Source of the DNA: Polynucleobacter sp. AP-Sving-400A-A2
Lineage (GTDB): Bacteria; Pseudomonadota; Gammaproteobacteria; Burkholderiales; Burkholderiaceae
Length of the DNA stretch: 64,000 bases
Direction: 5' to 3'
Assembly: GCF_018688155.1 (NCBI RefSeq)
Contig: NZ_CP061312.1
Span: 372,001 to 436,000 of the forward strand
In this document: positions 42,949 to 52,067 of the stretch, in pieces
Position numbering within the stretch: the stretch's first letter is position 1
Layout of the letters: every line of letters starts with the position of its first letter
Made by a program: the position numbers and the translations under genes
The notes under the pieces: generated by a model
Seen by the model: the letters and a program-made list of their open reading frames with translations, nothing else
Databases searched by the model: none
Told to the model about the DNA's origin: nothing

Positions 42949-43088
42949 GCCCCTTTTTTATTGCGGGCTAAGTAGCCTTTTAGTGCCCTGAAGAGGCAAA
43001 GTAGGGCAATATTCCGCCTTTTAAGGTCGACCATTAAGGTTAGCCGATAAAGCGGCTGAATATATATTTATCCATTTTCTTAAACGAA
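42949..43088. promoter_or_regulatory. Spacer with hairpins and a sigma-28-like -10 ahead of the carbonic anhydrase
   Basis: A hairpin AGCCC/GGGCT (42951-42972) follows the preceding stop. At 43043-43050 is GCCGATAA, identical to the sigma-28 -10 box; a TAAG at 43022-43025 is 17 bases upstream rather than the usual TAAA at 15. The same bases form an AGCCG/CGGCT inverted repeat (43042-43057), so the match could be chance. A start from here would give a leader of ~30 bases. Confidence 0.35.
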
Positions 43089-44180
43089 ATGGCAAATGTT
43101 TCCGTAAGCGGACTCATGATGAATAGAATCTTCAACCCTATTGCTATGGCAACTTCTGCCATCTTCCTTTTGTTGCTTAGTCAGCCAGTAATGGCGTCTG
43201 ACCAAGCTCCAGCAGCTACGCCTGCGGAAAAGTCAGCTGATAAAGCCAAGGTGACAGTCTCCCCAGGCCCATCCAGTGATGAAGAGATGAGCAAGGCCCT
43301 GACTAATAAAATTAGCAAAGGATCTGGTGATATTGTGATTCGTAGCAGCGATCTTTCTGTTGCAGGTAATGCACCGCTCTCTCCAGAAGTTAAACCTAAA
43401 CCTGCAGCTAAAGCACCCGCCAAGCCTTCCGTAAAAGAAGCGCATAGCCATCATTGGTCATATTTTGATGGGCCTGGCGGTCCAGATGACTGGGGTAATT
43501 TAGGTAAAGAAAACTTGGCCTGCCTAAAGGGTAAGACGCAATCACCAATCAATATTAATATTGACAGAGCAGTCAAAGCCGAATTAAACCCTCTAGAATT
43601 TCTTTACAGAGCATCGCCCTTATCCATTCTCGATAATGGACATACCATTATGGTGAACTACGGCGAGGGTAGTAATCTGATGGTCGATGATAGGCAATAT
43701 CGATTGATTCAGTTCCACTTTCATAAGCCAAGTGAAGAGGCGATTAATGGTGAGCGCACCGATATGGTGGCGCACTTGGTGCATCAACACCACGACGGTA
43801 GCTTGGCGGTTGTTGCCGTGTTAATGAGTACTGTAAAACCAGCGGCACTCAAAAAATATTGGTGGGGTGACGATTCTACTCAAGAGAATGCTTTAATTAA
43901 CACTCTCTGGAATAAGGTTCCATTAGTCAAAGGCAAGACTGAGAATCCTGGGGTCATGATTGACATCAATCAAATGTTGCCAGCGGACAAAAGCTATTTC
44001 ACCTATATGGGATCTTTGACAACGCCACCATGTAGTGAAAACGTGCTTTGGCTTGTTCTAAAAAATCCTATTTATGTAAGTGAGGCACAAGTAAAGAATT
44101 TTGACCGTATGTACCCTATGAATGCGCGACCGTTGCAGCCTAAAGGTGATCGTTTGGTTAAAGAAACTAAAGACCGTTAA
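43089..44180 (+). CDS. Periplasmic alpha-carbonic anhydrase
   Basis: A 363-residue secreted enzyme that interconverts CO2 and bicarbonate. A signal peptide (hydrophobic core about 19-33, ending 'QPVMASD') is followed by a Lys/Pro/Ala-rich linker to ~115 and the alpha-type domain: 'WSYFDGPGGPDDWGNL', 'QSPININ', the zinc ligands H210 and H212 ('QFHFHKPSEE') and H229 ('MVAHLVHQH'), and 'MGSLTTPPCSENVLWLVL'. An ATG at 43119 (before 'NRIF') is an alternative start. Zinc ligands are complete, so it should be active. Its place between two flagellar operons is unusual. Confidence 0.93.
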   Translation: MANVSVSGLMMNRIFNPIAMATSAIFLLLLSQPVMASDQAPAATPAEKSADKAKVTVSPGPSSDEEMSKALTNKISKGSGDIVIRSSDLSVAGNAPLSPEVKPKPAAKAPAKPSVKEAHSHHWSYFDGPGGPDDWGNLGKENLACLKGKTQSPININIDRAVKAELNPLEFLYRASPLSILDNGHTIMVNYGEGSNLMVDDRQYRLIQFHFHKPSEEAINGERTDMVAHLVHQHHDGSLAVVAVLMSTVKPAALKKYWWGDDSTQENALINTLWNKVPLVKGKTENPGVMIDINQMLPADKSYFTYMGSLTTPPCSENVLWLVLKNPIYVSEAQVKNFDRMYPMNARPLQPKGDRLVKETKDR

Positions 44181-44222
44181 TTTAGCTACGCACTCATAGC
44201 CAATCATATAAAGAGCCTGTTA

Positions 44223-46061
44223 ATGCGCACTAATAATCAAAAATCTACAAAAGCGGGGGGCAATTTGAGTTTGGTTTCTAGCCAAGCTCAGGCTCCTGAG
44301 CAAGTAGCGCAGATCCAAGATTTGTTTGAGCAAGGTATTGTTTGTCATCGCACTGGTAGGCTAAAAGAGGCTCAAGATTTATATGAGCAAACATTATTAG
44401 CTCAACCTGATCACGTTGATGCGATGCATTTACTTGGTTTGATTGCTTATGAAACGGCTAATTTTGATCTTGCAGAGCATTTGATGCAAGGGGCGATTAC
44501 GCTCAATCCTAATAACTCTTCATATCATTCGAATTTAGGGAATGTCTTAAAAGCAAAGCAAAAATACGATGCTGCTATTGTTAGTTACGATAGCGCAATT
44601 CAATTAACGCCAAACTCTACCTATACTTACTACAACCGTGGTAATACCCTGCATATTCAGAAGAGACTAGAAGATGCGGTAGCTAGTTTTGACCAAGCGA
44701 TTGCTATTTCCACTGATTTTGCAGAGGCCTACAACAATCGTGGCAATGCTTTAAAAGATCTCAAGAAATTTGATCAGGCGATTGCAAGCTATATTGCAGC
44801 TATTCAGATCAAACCAGAATATGCCGAAGCCTATAATAATCTTGGCAATGCTTTAAAAGATATCAAAAAATTTGATGAAGCAATTGGAAGTTACTCCACG
44901 GCTATACAAATCAAACCAGACTATGCCGAAGCCTATAACAATCTTGGTAATGCTTTAAAAGAGCAAAGACAAATCGATAAAGCAATCCAGAGCTATAGTC
45001 GAGCGATTGATTTAAAGCCTGATTGTTTCGAGGCATTTAACAATCGTGGTAATGGCTTAAAAGAATTAAAGCAATTAAGCGGTGCTATCGCAAGCTATGA
45101 CAAAGCCATTGAAATCAATCCTAGCTTTGCTGAAGCCTATTGGAATAAGAGTTTAGCGTTATTGCTCGGCGGTGATTACATTAATGGTTGGAAATTTTAC
45201 GAGTGGCGTTGGCAAAGAGATGTATTTGTTCCGCTTAAAAGAGATTTTCCTCAACCGTTGTGGCTTGGCACTCCCTCTTTATTAAATAAGTCGATCTTAT
45301 TGTATGGAGAGCAAGGTTTAGGAGATACGATTCAATTTATTCGTTATGCCAAGTTAGTTTCTGATTTGGGCGCAAATGTGATTGTAGAAGTTCAAAAGCC
45401 CCTCATTACCTTGCTGGCAGATTTGGATGGTATTGCATTAGCCACTTACAAAGGTGAAAAACTTCCTGAGTTTGATTTCCAGTGCCCCCTCATGAGTTTG
45501 CCATTTGCATTTAAAACCACTGTCGATACAATCCCCACGCGCAATCCTTATCTCTTTGGCGATATAGCTAAAATTGCGTTTTGGGAAGCCAAGTTGGGAC
45601 CTAAAATTAAGCCGCGTGTTGGGCTGGCTTGGAGTGGTAACCGTAGTCATAAAAATGACCATAATCGCAGCATTTCTTTAAAACAGTTGTTGTTATATCT
45701 GCCAGATAATTGCCAATACATTAGCCTGCAAAAAGGCGCCACTTTCGATGATGGCAGAACATTACAGGCTAATCCCCAAGTTTTGAATTTTGCCGATGAA
45801 TTGCACGACTTTAGTGACACAGCCGCTTTAACTGAGTTATTGGATTGCGTGGTCACTGTAGATACCAGCGTGGCACACCTTGCAGCCGCTTTGGGCAGGA
45901 AAACTTGGATACTTCTCCCCAATGATCCGGATTGGCGTTGGCTGCTAAATCGAGAAGATAGTCCTTGGTATCCAACGGTCAAGCTCTTCAGACAGCCAGT
46001 TCCTGGCGATTGGTTTACTGTATTCACTAGAGTCCGAGAAGATTTATTGACTTTAAAGTGA
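44223..46061 (+). CDS. TPR protein with a C-terminal glycosyltransferase-like domain
   Basis: A 612-residue cytosolic protein. Residues ~30-310 hold about eight 34-residue TPR units ('AEAYNNLGNALKDIKKFDEA' type); the central ones are nearly identical at DNA level with a 102-base period. The C-terminal ~290 residues resemble GT9/GT41-like transferases ('LLYGEQGLGDTIQFIRYAKL', 'RVGLAWSGN', 'CVVTVDTSVAHLAAALGRKT', 'PNDPDWRWLL'). TPR-transferases next to flagellar genes often modify flagellin, so a flagellin O-glycosyltransferase is a reasonable inference, not proven here. Confidence 0.75.
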   Translation: MRTNNQKSTKAGGNLSLVSSQAQAPEQVAQIQDLFEQGIVCHRTGRLKEAQDLYEQTLLAQPDHVDAMHLLGLIAYETANFDLAEHLMQGAITLNPNNSSYHSNLGNVLKAKQKYDAAIVSYDSAIQLTPNSTYTYYNRGNTLHIQKRLEDAVASFDQAIAISTDFAEAYNNRGNALKDLKKFDQAIASYIAAIQIKPEYAEAYNNLGNALKDIKKFDEAIGSYSTAIQIKPDYAEAYNNLGNALKEQRQIDKAIQSYSRAIDLKPDCFEAFNNRGNGLKELKQLSGAIASYDKAIEINPSFAEAYWNKSLALLLGGDYINGWKFYEWRWQRDVFVPLKRDFPQPLWLGTPSLLNKSILLYGEQGLGDTIQFIRYAKLVSDLGANVIVEVQKPLITLLADLDGIALATYKGEKLPEFDFQCPLMSLPFAFKTTVDTIPTRNPYLFGDIAKIAFWEAKLGPKIKPRVGLAWSGNRSHKNDHNRSISLKQLLLYLPDNCQYISLQKGATFDDGRTLQANPQVLNFADELHDFSDTAALTELLDCVVTVDTSVAHLAAALGRKTWILLPNDPDWRWLLNREDSPWYPTVKLFRQPVPGDWFTVFTRVREDLLTLK

Positions 46062-46292
46062 GTAGCTGCTCACTAAGTCTCGACTCAGCATGGATTGAGC
46101 GAGCACTCAAAGCTTAAAATCATATAGCGGTATCACTAAGGGCAGGGATTACCTACTGCACTGCATCAATACCGGCAAAAATTGCCTCTATCTGTCCTAA
46201 CTATGCATTTTTAATCAAAAAATAGTCTTTTGGGATCAATGGAGCGGTAAATGAACGCCGGACATTTCAAATTCCTAGCAATACTCTAAAAC

Positions 46293-46308
46293 TGGCACGC
46301 TCTTTGCA
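46293..46308 (+). promoter_or_regulatory. Sigma-54 promoter of the flgB operon
   Basis: TGGCAC (46293-46298), five bases, TTGCA (46304-46308): a full match to the sigma-54 consensus with the exact GG-N10-GC spacing. It lies 60 bases before flgB and is expected to be opened by the FlrC-like activator. Transcription should begin about 46318. Confidence 0.92.
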
Positions 46309-46317
46309 TATCAATTA

Positions 46318-46336
46318 CTGAGGATTTTCCCCTCAG
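46318..46336 (+). other. Hairpin at the predicted 5' end of the flgB mRNA
   Basis: A 6-base stem CTGAGG (46318-46323) / CCTCAG (46331-46336) with a 7-base loop, starting where the sigma-54 transcript should begin. A structured 5' end can protect long mRNAs from decay; the operon behind it is over 14 kb. Confidence 0.5.
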
Positions 46337-46367
46337 GTATGTCATTCCCAATTAGGGAGGAGCAGAA

Positions 46368-46784
46368 ATGAATGCAGTGCCGCAATACGACCCATTAAGT
46401 TTTGGCGAAACCGCGCTGAAGTTGCGCACCTTTCGCCAACAAATTTTGGGTAACAATTTGGCAAACTCGGATACCCCTGGCTTTAAGGCTAGAGATATTC
46501 GCTTTGCAGACGTATTGAAGGCTCAGATGGAAGGTGCATCACCATCAATGGACGTATCTATGGTGAGAACACATGCAGGACATATTGAAGGAATAATTAC
46601 AAAAGAAGACCCGCGTTTACTGTATCGCGTGCCAAATCAGCCATCTAAAGATGGCAATACAGTCGATGGTGACGTTGAGCTTAGCGAATTTACAAAAAAC
46701 TCAGTATTTACTGAGTCAGCATTAAGTCTATTAAGTAGTACATTGCGCTCACGAATGTCTGCTATTACTGGTCAAGCATCATGA
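46368..46784 (+). CDS. flgB: Proximal rod protein FlgB
   Basis: A 138-residue rod protein with the N-terminal 'LRTFRQQILGNNLANSDTPG' motif and C-terminal 'LSLLSSTLRSRMSAITGQ' helix common to the family. First gene of the sigma-54 driven rod, hook and motor operon. A strong ribosome site (GGGAGGAGCAG) precedes the ATG. Confidence 0.96.
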   Translation: MNAVPQYDPLSFGETALKLRTFRQQILGNNLANSDTPGFKARDIRFADVLKAQMEGASPSMDVSMVRTHAGHIEGIITKEDPRLLYRVPNQPSKDGNTVDGDVELSEFTKNSVFTESALSLLSSTLRSRMSAITGQAS

Positions 46785-47185
46785 GTTTATTAGCCACCTT
46801 TAATATTGGCTCTTCGGCATTGACGGCGCAAGCAATGCGTCTGAATACTACCGCCTCCAATATTGCCAACGCGGAGAGTATGTCTGGTCCAGATGGACGC
46901 CCCTATCGCGCACGCCAGGTGGAATTTAATGCGATTACTAGTCCCAATTCACCGGGTGCTGGTGTTGCCGTTAGCAAAATTATTGAAAGTGACGCCCCAC
47001 TACGGATGGAATATCGTCCAGGCCATCCCAAGGCTAACGGTGCAGGCTATGTAGAGATGCCTAACGTGAATCCGGTTGAAGAGATGGTCAACATGATTTC
47101 AGCATCTCGTTCTTACCAAATGAATATTGAAGCCATGAATGTTACGCGTCAGTTGATGTTAAAGACCTTAGATTTAGGTCGCTAG
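46781..47185 (+). CDS. flgC: Proximal rod protein FlgC
   Basis: A 134-residue rod protein with 'ALTAQAMRLNTTASNIANAE' at the N-terminus and the C-terminal 'NPVEEMVNMISASRSYQMNI' motif. Its start overlaps the flgB stop by 4 bases. Confidence 0.97.
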   Translation: MSLLATFNIGSSALTAQAMRLNTTASNIANAESMSGPDGRPYRARQVEFNAITSPNSPGAGVAVSKIIESDAPLRMEYRPGHPKANGAGYVEMPNVNPVEEMVNMISASRSYQMNIEAMNVTRQLMLKTLDLGR

Positions 47186-47219
47186 AATTTTTTGAAATAA
47201 ATAAAGAGCCGAGGAAGAT

Positions 47220-47912
47220 ATGACAACGACAGGACCAATGAGTAATATCCCTGTTTACGATCCAAACGTAGCAGCAAGTGCTGCTGCTAGTTCGTCTACT
47301 GGAACTTCTGCAACGGATCAAACTCAGAACTTTTTAAAGTTATTAATAGCGCAAATCAAAAATCAAGATCCAATGGCACCGATGGATGCCTCAACCATGA
47401 CAGCGCAAATGTCTCAGCTCAATATGGTGACGAGCATGAGCAATATGAACACCTCCATGACAGCCATGCTCAATCAAATGCAAAGCGTGAATTTTATGAA
47501 TCAGGCTGCACTAATTGGCCATAGTCCAGTTGTAGCAGGAAATGGTATTGCCTTTGATGGAGCAAGCGAAGTCATTTTGGGAGCTAATTCAGCAAATCCT
47601 TTGACTTCTGTAATGGCAACTATTACAGATGCTAGTGGCAACGTAATTAATAGCACTAGCCTTGGCAACATAGTTGCAGGAATGAAAAATTTTGCATGGG
47701 ATGGTGTGGACGCAGATGGTAACCGAGTTGCCGCAGGAAGCTACAGCATCAGTATTAGTGGTACCAATGCTGCGGGAGCAACAGAGTCTCCAACAGTATA
47801 TGTAGCATCACCTGTAGCAGCTGTCAGTAAGGGCACTAATGGCGACTCACTACTCACTTTAGTCGATGGAAGACAGATAAACGCATCAACAGTCCAGCAG
47901 TGGATCAGTTAA
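47220..47912 (+). CDS. flgD: Hook cap and assembly protein FlgD
   Basis: A 230-residue scaffold that caps the growing hook. N-terminal 'QNFLKLLIAQIKNQDPMAPM' with 'STMTAQMSQLNMV' is the family signature, followed by the FlgD tudor/Ig-like region with 'FAWDGVDADGNRVAAGSYSI'. Ordinary length and place. Confidence 0.96.
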   Translation: MTTTGPMSNIPVYDPNVAASAAASSSTGTSATDQTQNFLKLLIAQIKNQDPMAPMDASTMTAQMSQLNMVTSMSNMNTSMTAMLNQMQSVNFMNQAALIGHSPVVAGNGIAFDGASEVILGANSANPLTSVMATITDASGNVINSTSLGNIVAGMKNFAWDGVDADGNRVAAGSYSISISGTNAAGATESPTVYVASPVAAVSKGTNGDSLLTLVDGRQINASTVQQWIS

Positions 47913-47944
47913 CTCAATTAAAAAATTAAGCTAGGGAGCAAAAA

Positions 47945-49762
47945 ATGGGATATGGAATCGGATTAGCAGGTTTAAACTCAACAGCACAAGCTATTGACGT
48001 GGTTAGTAATGACATCGCAAACGCACAAACCGTCGGCTTTAAATCCGCACAGTTTGTCTTTGCAGATATGTATTTCCAGGCAAATGATGCTCAGGCGAAA
48101 GATCGTGTAGGCATGGGATCTCAGCAACAGGCTATCAGAAGAGACCAGTCCTATGGAACACTGCAAACTACACAAAATCCACTTGACTTAGCAATTACTG
48201 GCCCAGGTATGTTTATGCTGGCTAAAAATGTAATCGGAACGGTTCCAACCGAAAGTCCAAGTAAGTTTGAATATACCCGTAACGGTCAATTTGGAACCGA
48301 TAGCCAAAATCGAATCGTGAATCAAAGCGGTTTATTACTGGTGGGTTATCCAGCTGATACGGCCGGTAATATCATCGCTGGCGCAAAGTCAACGATGATA
48401 TTAGATCCACAACCTCTTCCATCACAGCCAACGATCAATTCAAAGCTAGATCTGAACTTGGATACGAGAAATCCAGCAATGGATATTCGCTTTGATCCAA
48501 CCAATAGCATTACTTATAGTCAAGCAACATCACAAACGATTTATGACCAAAATGGTAATGGTCATATTTTAAGTTTATTCTACAAGCGAATTTCATCTCA
48601 GCCTTTGAATTTAACTCTGGGGCTAGACGGCGCATATAGTTACAACCCAACACAGCAGTTAGAGGCTCCCGTTTCTGGTACGCCAGCTGCAAGTTTTGAT
48701 GCGACAACCCAGCGGCCTAAGAATGAGCAGATGAGTGTGATCGCTAGTACTTATAAAGGTGAAGATAGTAAATATACAGTGGCTACTACTGGCGCAACTG
48801 CTGGAGTAAAAACACTTACGGTTGGTTCAGCTAATACGGAAAAAGTATCCGTCGTAGGAGCTCAAAAAACTTTGACTGGGGGTACCTTAGGAGCAGTAGG
48901 CTCAACCTATGATTTGAGGTTAGCGGATGGTACTCATATTCCAATTAAGCAAACTGTAGCTTATGTGGCACCTCAACCTGCACCTGCAAACCCAGTAGTT
49001 GCAGAAGTACTGGAGGTATTTCAGGCAACTACTGATCGATTTGAAGTCTACTCAACGATTGATGGTAACAAAGTTGGCCACAATCCAGATGCAAACAAGG
49101 ATGGCGATGTAAGTTTTAGAAAGGCAAGTGATGGCGCTCTGAATACACAGCAAATGTCAATTGGTACAATGGCCTTCTTAGGTGGTGTAAATATCGATAC
49201 CCTCGCAACAGGCGCTGATGGGAAACCTGCAAATTTTGCAGCAAGCAGTTTTAAGCTCAATGCATTAAGTGCTTCTCCATCAGCTGCATATGGACGAACA
49301 AATCAAAACGGAATTATGCAATTCACGATTGAGAGTAACATCTCGACAGCGTTAACTGCGCCTACCCAAACGTATGCTAATTCCCAAGATGGACATACCG
49401 TATCGAATCTATCTGGTTATTCAATTGATGGTTCTGGTAAGTTAATAGCAACTTATGACAACGGTGTACAGGCAGTTAAAGGTCAGCTCATTTTGGCCCA
49501 ATTTAAAAACCTAGATGGTTTGATGCCAAATGGTAGCAATACCTTTGCTGCAACAAGTGCATCAGGTGATCCGATTTTAAGTGCTCCTGGTACTGGATTA
49601 TTAGGTCAGGTGCGCTCGAAATCATTGGAAGCTTCAAACGTAGACTTGACTGCAGAGTTGGTCCAATTGATGGTATTACAAAGACAATACTCCGCTACTT
49701 CTCAGGCATTAAAACTCCAAGCAGCGACTATTGTTGATGATGCTATCAATATGAGCCGATAA
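47945..49762 (+). CDS. flgE: Flagellar hook protein FlgE
   Basis: A 605-residue hook protein, longer than the ~400 residues of enteric FlgE. N-terminal 'GLAGLNSTAQAIDVVSNDIA' and C-terminal 'VDLTAELVQLMVLQRQYSAT' (with 'QALKLQAATIVDDAINMSR' end) form the D0 coiled core. The extra length is in the surface-exposed middle domains, which are Thr/Ala/Gly-rich (~250-480). Hook rise per subunit is set by the core, so the extra domain thickens the hook rather than lengthening it. Confidence 0.96.
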   Translation: MGYGIGLAGLNSTAQAIDVVSNDIANAQTVGFKSAQFVFADMYFQANDAQAKDRVGMGSQQQAIRRDQSYGTLQTTQNPLDLAITGPGMFMLAKNVIGTVPTESPSKFEYTRNGQFGTDSQNRIVNQSGLLLVGYPADTAGNIIAGAKSTMILDPQPLPSQPTINSKLDLNLDTRNPAMDIRFDPTNSITYSQATSQTIYDQNGNGHILSLFYKRISSQPLNLTLGLDGAYSYNPTQQLEAPVSGTPAASFDATTQRPKNEQMSVIASTYKGEDSKYTVATTGATAGVKTLTVGSANTEKVSVVGAQKTLTGGTLGAVGSTYDLRLADGTHIPIKQTVAYVAPQPAPANPVVAEVLEVFQATTDRFEVYSTIDGNKVGHNPDANKDGDVSFRKASDGALNTQQMSIGTMAFLGGVNIDTLATGADGKPANFAASSFKLNALSASPSAAYGRTNQNGIMQFTIESNISTALTAPTQTYANSQDGHTVSNLSGYSIDGSGKLIATYDNGVQAVKGQLILAQFKNLDGLMPNGSNTFAATSASGDPILSAPGTGLLGQVRSKSLEASNVDLTAELVQLMVLQRQYSATSQALKLQAATIVDDAINMSR

Positions 49763-49779
49763 GCAGTAAGCACTAATCT

Positions 49780-50541
49780 ATGATTAACCGATACGCTTAC
49801 ACTTCAATGACAGGGGCAACAGCCGCAACGCAACAGTTGGCTGTTACCTCTAACAATCTGGCTAATGGTTTGACGCCAGGTTTCAGAGAAGTCATCAGCG
49901 CTTTTCGGGCTGTACCGTTAAAGGGTGATGGTGAGCCCTTTACCGGTAATGGTGCAGATACTAGAGTATTTACAGTTGAAACTACGCCAGCAAGTAACTT
50001 TACCGGCGGACAAATACAAACAACCTCCAATCCTTTAGATGTAGCGATTAAAGGCGATGGATTTTTTGCAGTACGTCGTCCGGATGGAAAAGAAGCATAT
50101 ACCCGCGCCGGTAAGTTCATGGTTAATGATCAAGGAATTTTGAGTGTTGGCAAGGAAATACCAGTAGTGGGTGAGGGCGGGAGTATCACCATTCCAACTG
50201 GCTCTACATTGCAAATTGCAGAGGATGGCTCTGTTTACACTCAATTACCAGGAACACAGTATCTCAATCAAGTTGGCAAATTAAAGCTAGTGAATCCTAA
50301 TACTAATAATTTGGTACGCGGAGAAGATGGTTTGTTTGATCTGCCAGGTGAACAGGCAGCTGCTGATCAACGCGTTAAGGTAGTGCAAGGCGCCTTTGAA
50401 TTGAGTAACGTGAATCCAACGATGGCAATGGTACAGATGATCACTCAAAATCGACTATTTGATTTAAATACTCGATCAATTACCTTAGCTGATCAAAACT
50501 CTAGATCAGCAACAACACTATTATCACTATCACGTAGCTAA
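49780..50541 (+). CDS. flgF: Rod protein FlgF
   Basis: A 253-residue proximal rod protein. 'MTGATAATQQLAVTSNNLAN' and 'TSNPLDVAIKGDGFFAVRRP' are the typical N-terminal blocks; the C-terminus has 'FELSNVNPTMAMVQMITQNR' and a short Arg/Ser tail. It is between flgE and flgG as expected. Confidence 0.95.
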   Translation: MINRYAYTSMTGATAATQQLAVTSNNLANGLTPGFREVISAFRAVPLKGDGEPFTGNGADTRVFTVETTPASNFTGGQIQTTSNPLDVAIKGDGFFAVRRPDGKEAYTRAGKFMVNDQGILSVGKEIPVVGEGGSITIPTGSTLQIAEDGSVYTQLPGTQYLNQVGKLKLVNPNTNNLVRGEDGLFDLPGEQAAADQRVKVVQGAFELSNVNPTMAMVQMITQNRLFDLNTRSITLADQNSRSATTLLSLSRS

Positions 50542-50559
50542 TAGAAAGAAAGATAAAAA

Positions 50560-51345
50560 ATGTTACGTTCACTATGGATTGCTAAGACTGGCATGGATGC
50601 CCAGCAGATGAATTTAGATACGATATCTAACAATCTGGCTAACGCGTCTACTACAGCATTTAAGCGAATCCAGCCATTATTTCAGGATTTGCTCTACACC
50701 ACTATTCGCGCTTCTGGTTCTGCAGCCAATGCACAAAACCTATTACCTACCGGTCTTCAGGTTGGATCAGGATCAGCGATTACTTCGACCGAAAGAAATA
50801 ATTTACAAGGCACCTTGTACCAAACAGGCAATCAATTAGATATTGCGATTAACGGAAATGGTTTCTTCCAAATTGCGCTTGCCGATGGAACAACTGCATA
50901 TACTCGAAATGGCCAATTTAGCAAAAGTGCTACTGGACAAATTGTGACCTCATCTGGAAATGTCGTTTCACCTGGTCTAACTGTTCCGATTAATGCTGTC
51001 AATATTACGATTAGCCTATCAGGTCAAGTACAAGCTCTTGATCAGACAGGAAATGTAACGCAAGTGGGTCAATTATCGATGGCCAACTTTATTAACCCGG
51101 CAGGTTTGGTTGCTCTTGGTGGTGGCAACTATATTGCGTCACCAGCTTCCGGTAATGCAACGAACGGTCTGCCTGGGCTCAATGGTATGGGTACGATGAA
51201 TCAGTACTACATTGAGCAGTCCAATGTGAACGTTGCTGAAGAATTAGTTAATCTAATTGCAGCGCAGCGCGCCTATGAAATTAATACCAGAGCAGTTACT
51301 GCTTCTGATCAAATTTTGCAGCGTGTCAGTAATTTGGGTCAATGA
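50560..51345 (+). CDS. flgG: Distal rod protein FlgG
   Basis: A 261-residue rod protein matching FlgG in length and motifs: 'WIAKTGMDAQQMNLDTISNN', 'GNQLDIAINGNGFFQIALAD' and the C-terminal 'QSNVNVAEELVNLIAAQRAY'. The start of flgH overlaps its stop. Confidence 0.97.
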   Translation: MLRSLWIAKTGMDAQQMNLDTISNNLANASTTAFKRIQPLFQDLLYTTIRASGSAANAQNLLPTGLQVGSGSAITSTERNNLQGTLYQTGNQLDIAINGNGFFQIALADGTTAYTRNGQFSKSATGQIVTSSGNVVSPGLTVPINAVNITISLSGQVQALDQTGNVTQVGQLSMANFINPAGLVALGGGNYIASPASGNATNGLPGLNGMGTMNQYYIEQSNVNVAEELVNLIAAQRAYEINTRAVTASDQILQRVSNLGQ

Positions 51346-52067
51346 TGATTGATCAGCTAAGACTTTTTCGTTTAGGTTTAATAAGCGCAATGAGCGTCAT
51401 TTTGTTGGCCGCTTGCGCTAGTGCTGATCGCCCTTCATTATTATCTACCCCAACGACTGCCAGACCACGACCTATTCAAGAAACATCTGCGAATATGGGC
51501 AGTTTGTATCCAGCTAATTCAGGTGGGCCTTATATAAATGCGGTGAGTCATCGACCACTGTTTGAGGATCGGCGCGCTAGAAACGTTGGCGACACTCTAA
51601 CGGTCCTGCTTAATGAAACAACGAGTGCAGCAAAAAACTCTGGAATGGCAGCAGCTCGCAAAGCAAACGGCACATCCACTTTTGGTAACAATAGCCCAAC
51701 ATTTAATGGAGCAATGTTTAGCCTTGCGAATGCAGCCAATTTTTCAGGTACCGGAGATATTAAGAGTGAGGGTTCAGGCTCGAGTGCTGCAAGCAATACC
51801 TTTGCTGGAACAATTACGGTCACTGTTGTGGAGATTCTATCAAACGGTAATTTAGTGGTTGCCGGTGAAAAGCAAGTTGCTGTTAGTAACGAAGAAGAAA
51901 TTATTCGCTTTGGTGGCATTGTTAACCCGAATACCTTGGTATTTAATCAGGTCTCATCGCAGCAAGTTGCAGACGCCCGTATTGAGTATCGTGGTCGCGG
52001 AGCGACAGACGATACTCAGGGAACTGGATGGTTTACACGTTTGATGCTAAAGCTGGCGCCATTCTGA
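51342..52067 (+). CDS. flgH: L-ring lipoprotein FlgH
   Basis: A 241-residue outer-membrane ring protein. A lipoprotein signal peptide ends in the lipobox LLAAC (Cys near residue 22). The mature protein shows 'LFEDRRARNVGDTLTVLLNE' and the C-terminal 'NGNLVVAGEKQVAVSNEEEI', 'GIVNPNTL' blocks. Translationally coupled to flgG before and flgI after. Confidence 0.97.
   Translation: MMIDQLRLFRLGLISAMSVILLAACASADRPSLLSTPTTARPRPIQETSANMGSLYPANSGGPYINAVSHRPLFEDRRARNVGDTLTVLLNETTSAAKNSGMAAARKANGTSTFGNNSPTFNGAMFSLANAANFSGTGDIKSEGSGSSAASNTFAGTITVTVVEILSNGNLVVAGEKQVAVSNEEEIIRFGGIVNPNTLVFNQVSSQQVADARIEYRGRGATDDTQGTGWFTRLMLKLAPF

Larger units (their letters stand above)
46062..46367. promoter_or_regulatory. 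306-base leader region of the flgB operon
   Basis: The spacer starts with a hairpin overlapping the previous stop (AGTGAG 46057-46062 / CTCACT 46069-46074, no T tract). It contains the sigma-54 promoter at 46293-46308 and a 5'-leader hairpin (46318-46336). Upstream of the promoter (46080-46290) there is room for FlrC enhancer sites, though none can be named. No gene-like frame is visible. Confidence 0.6.
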
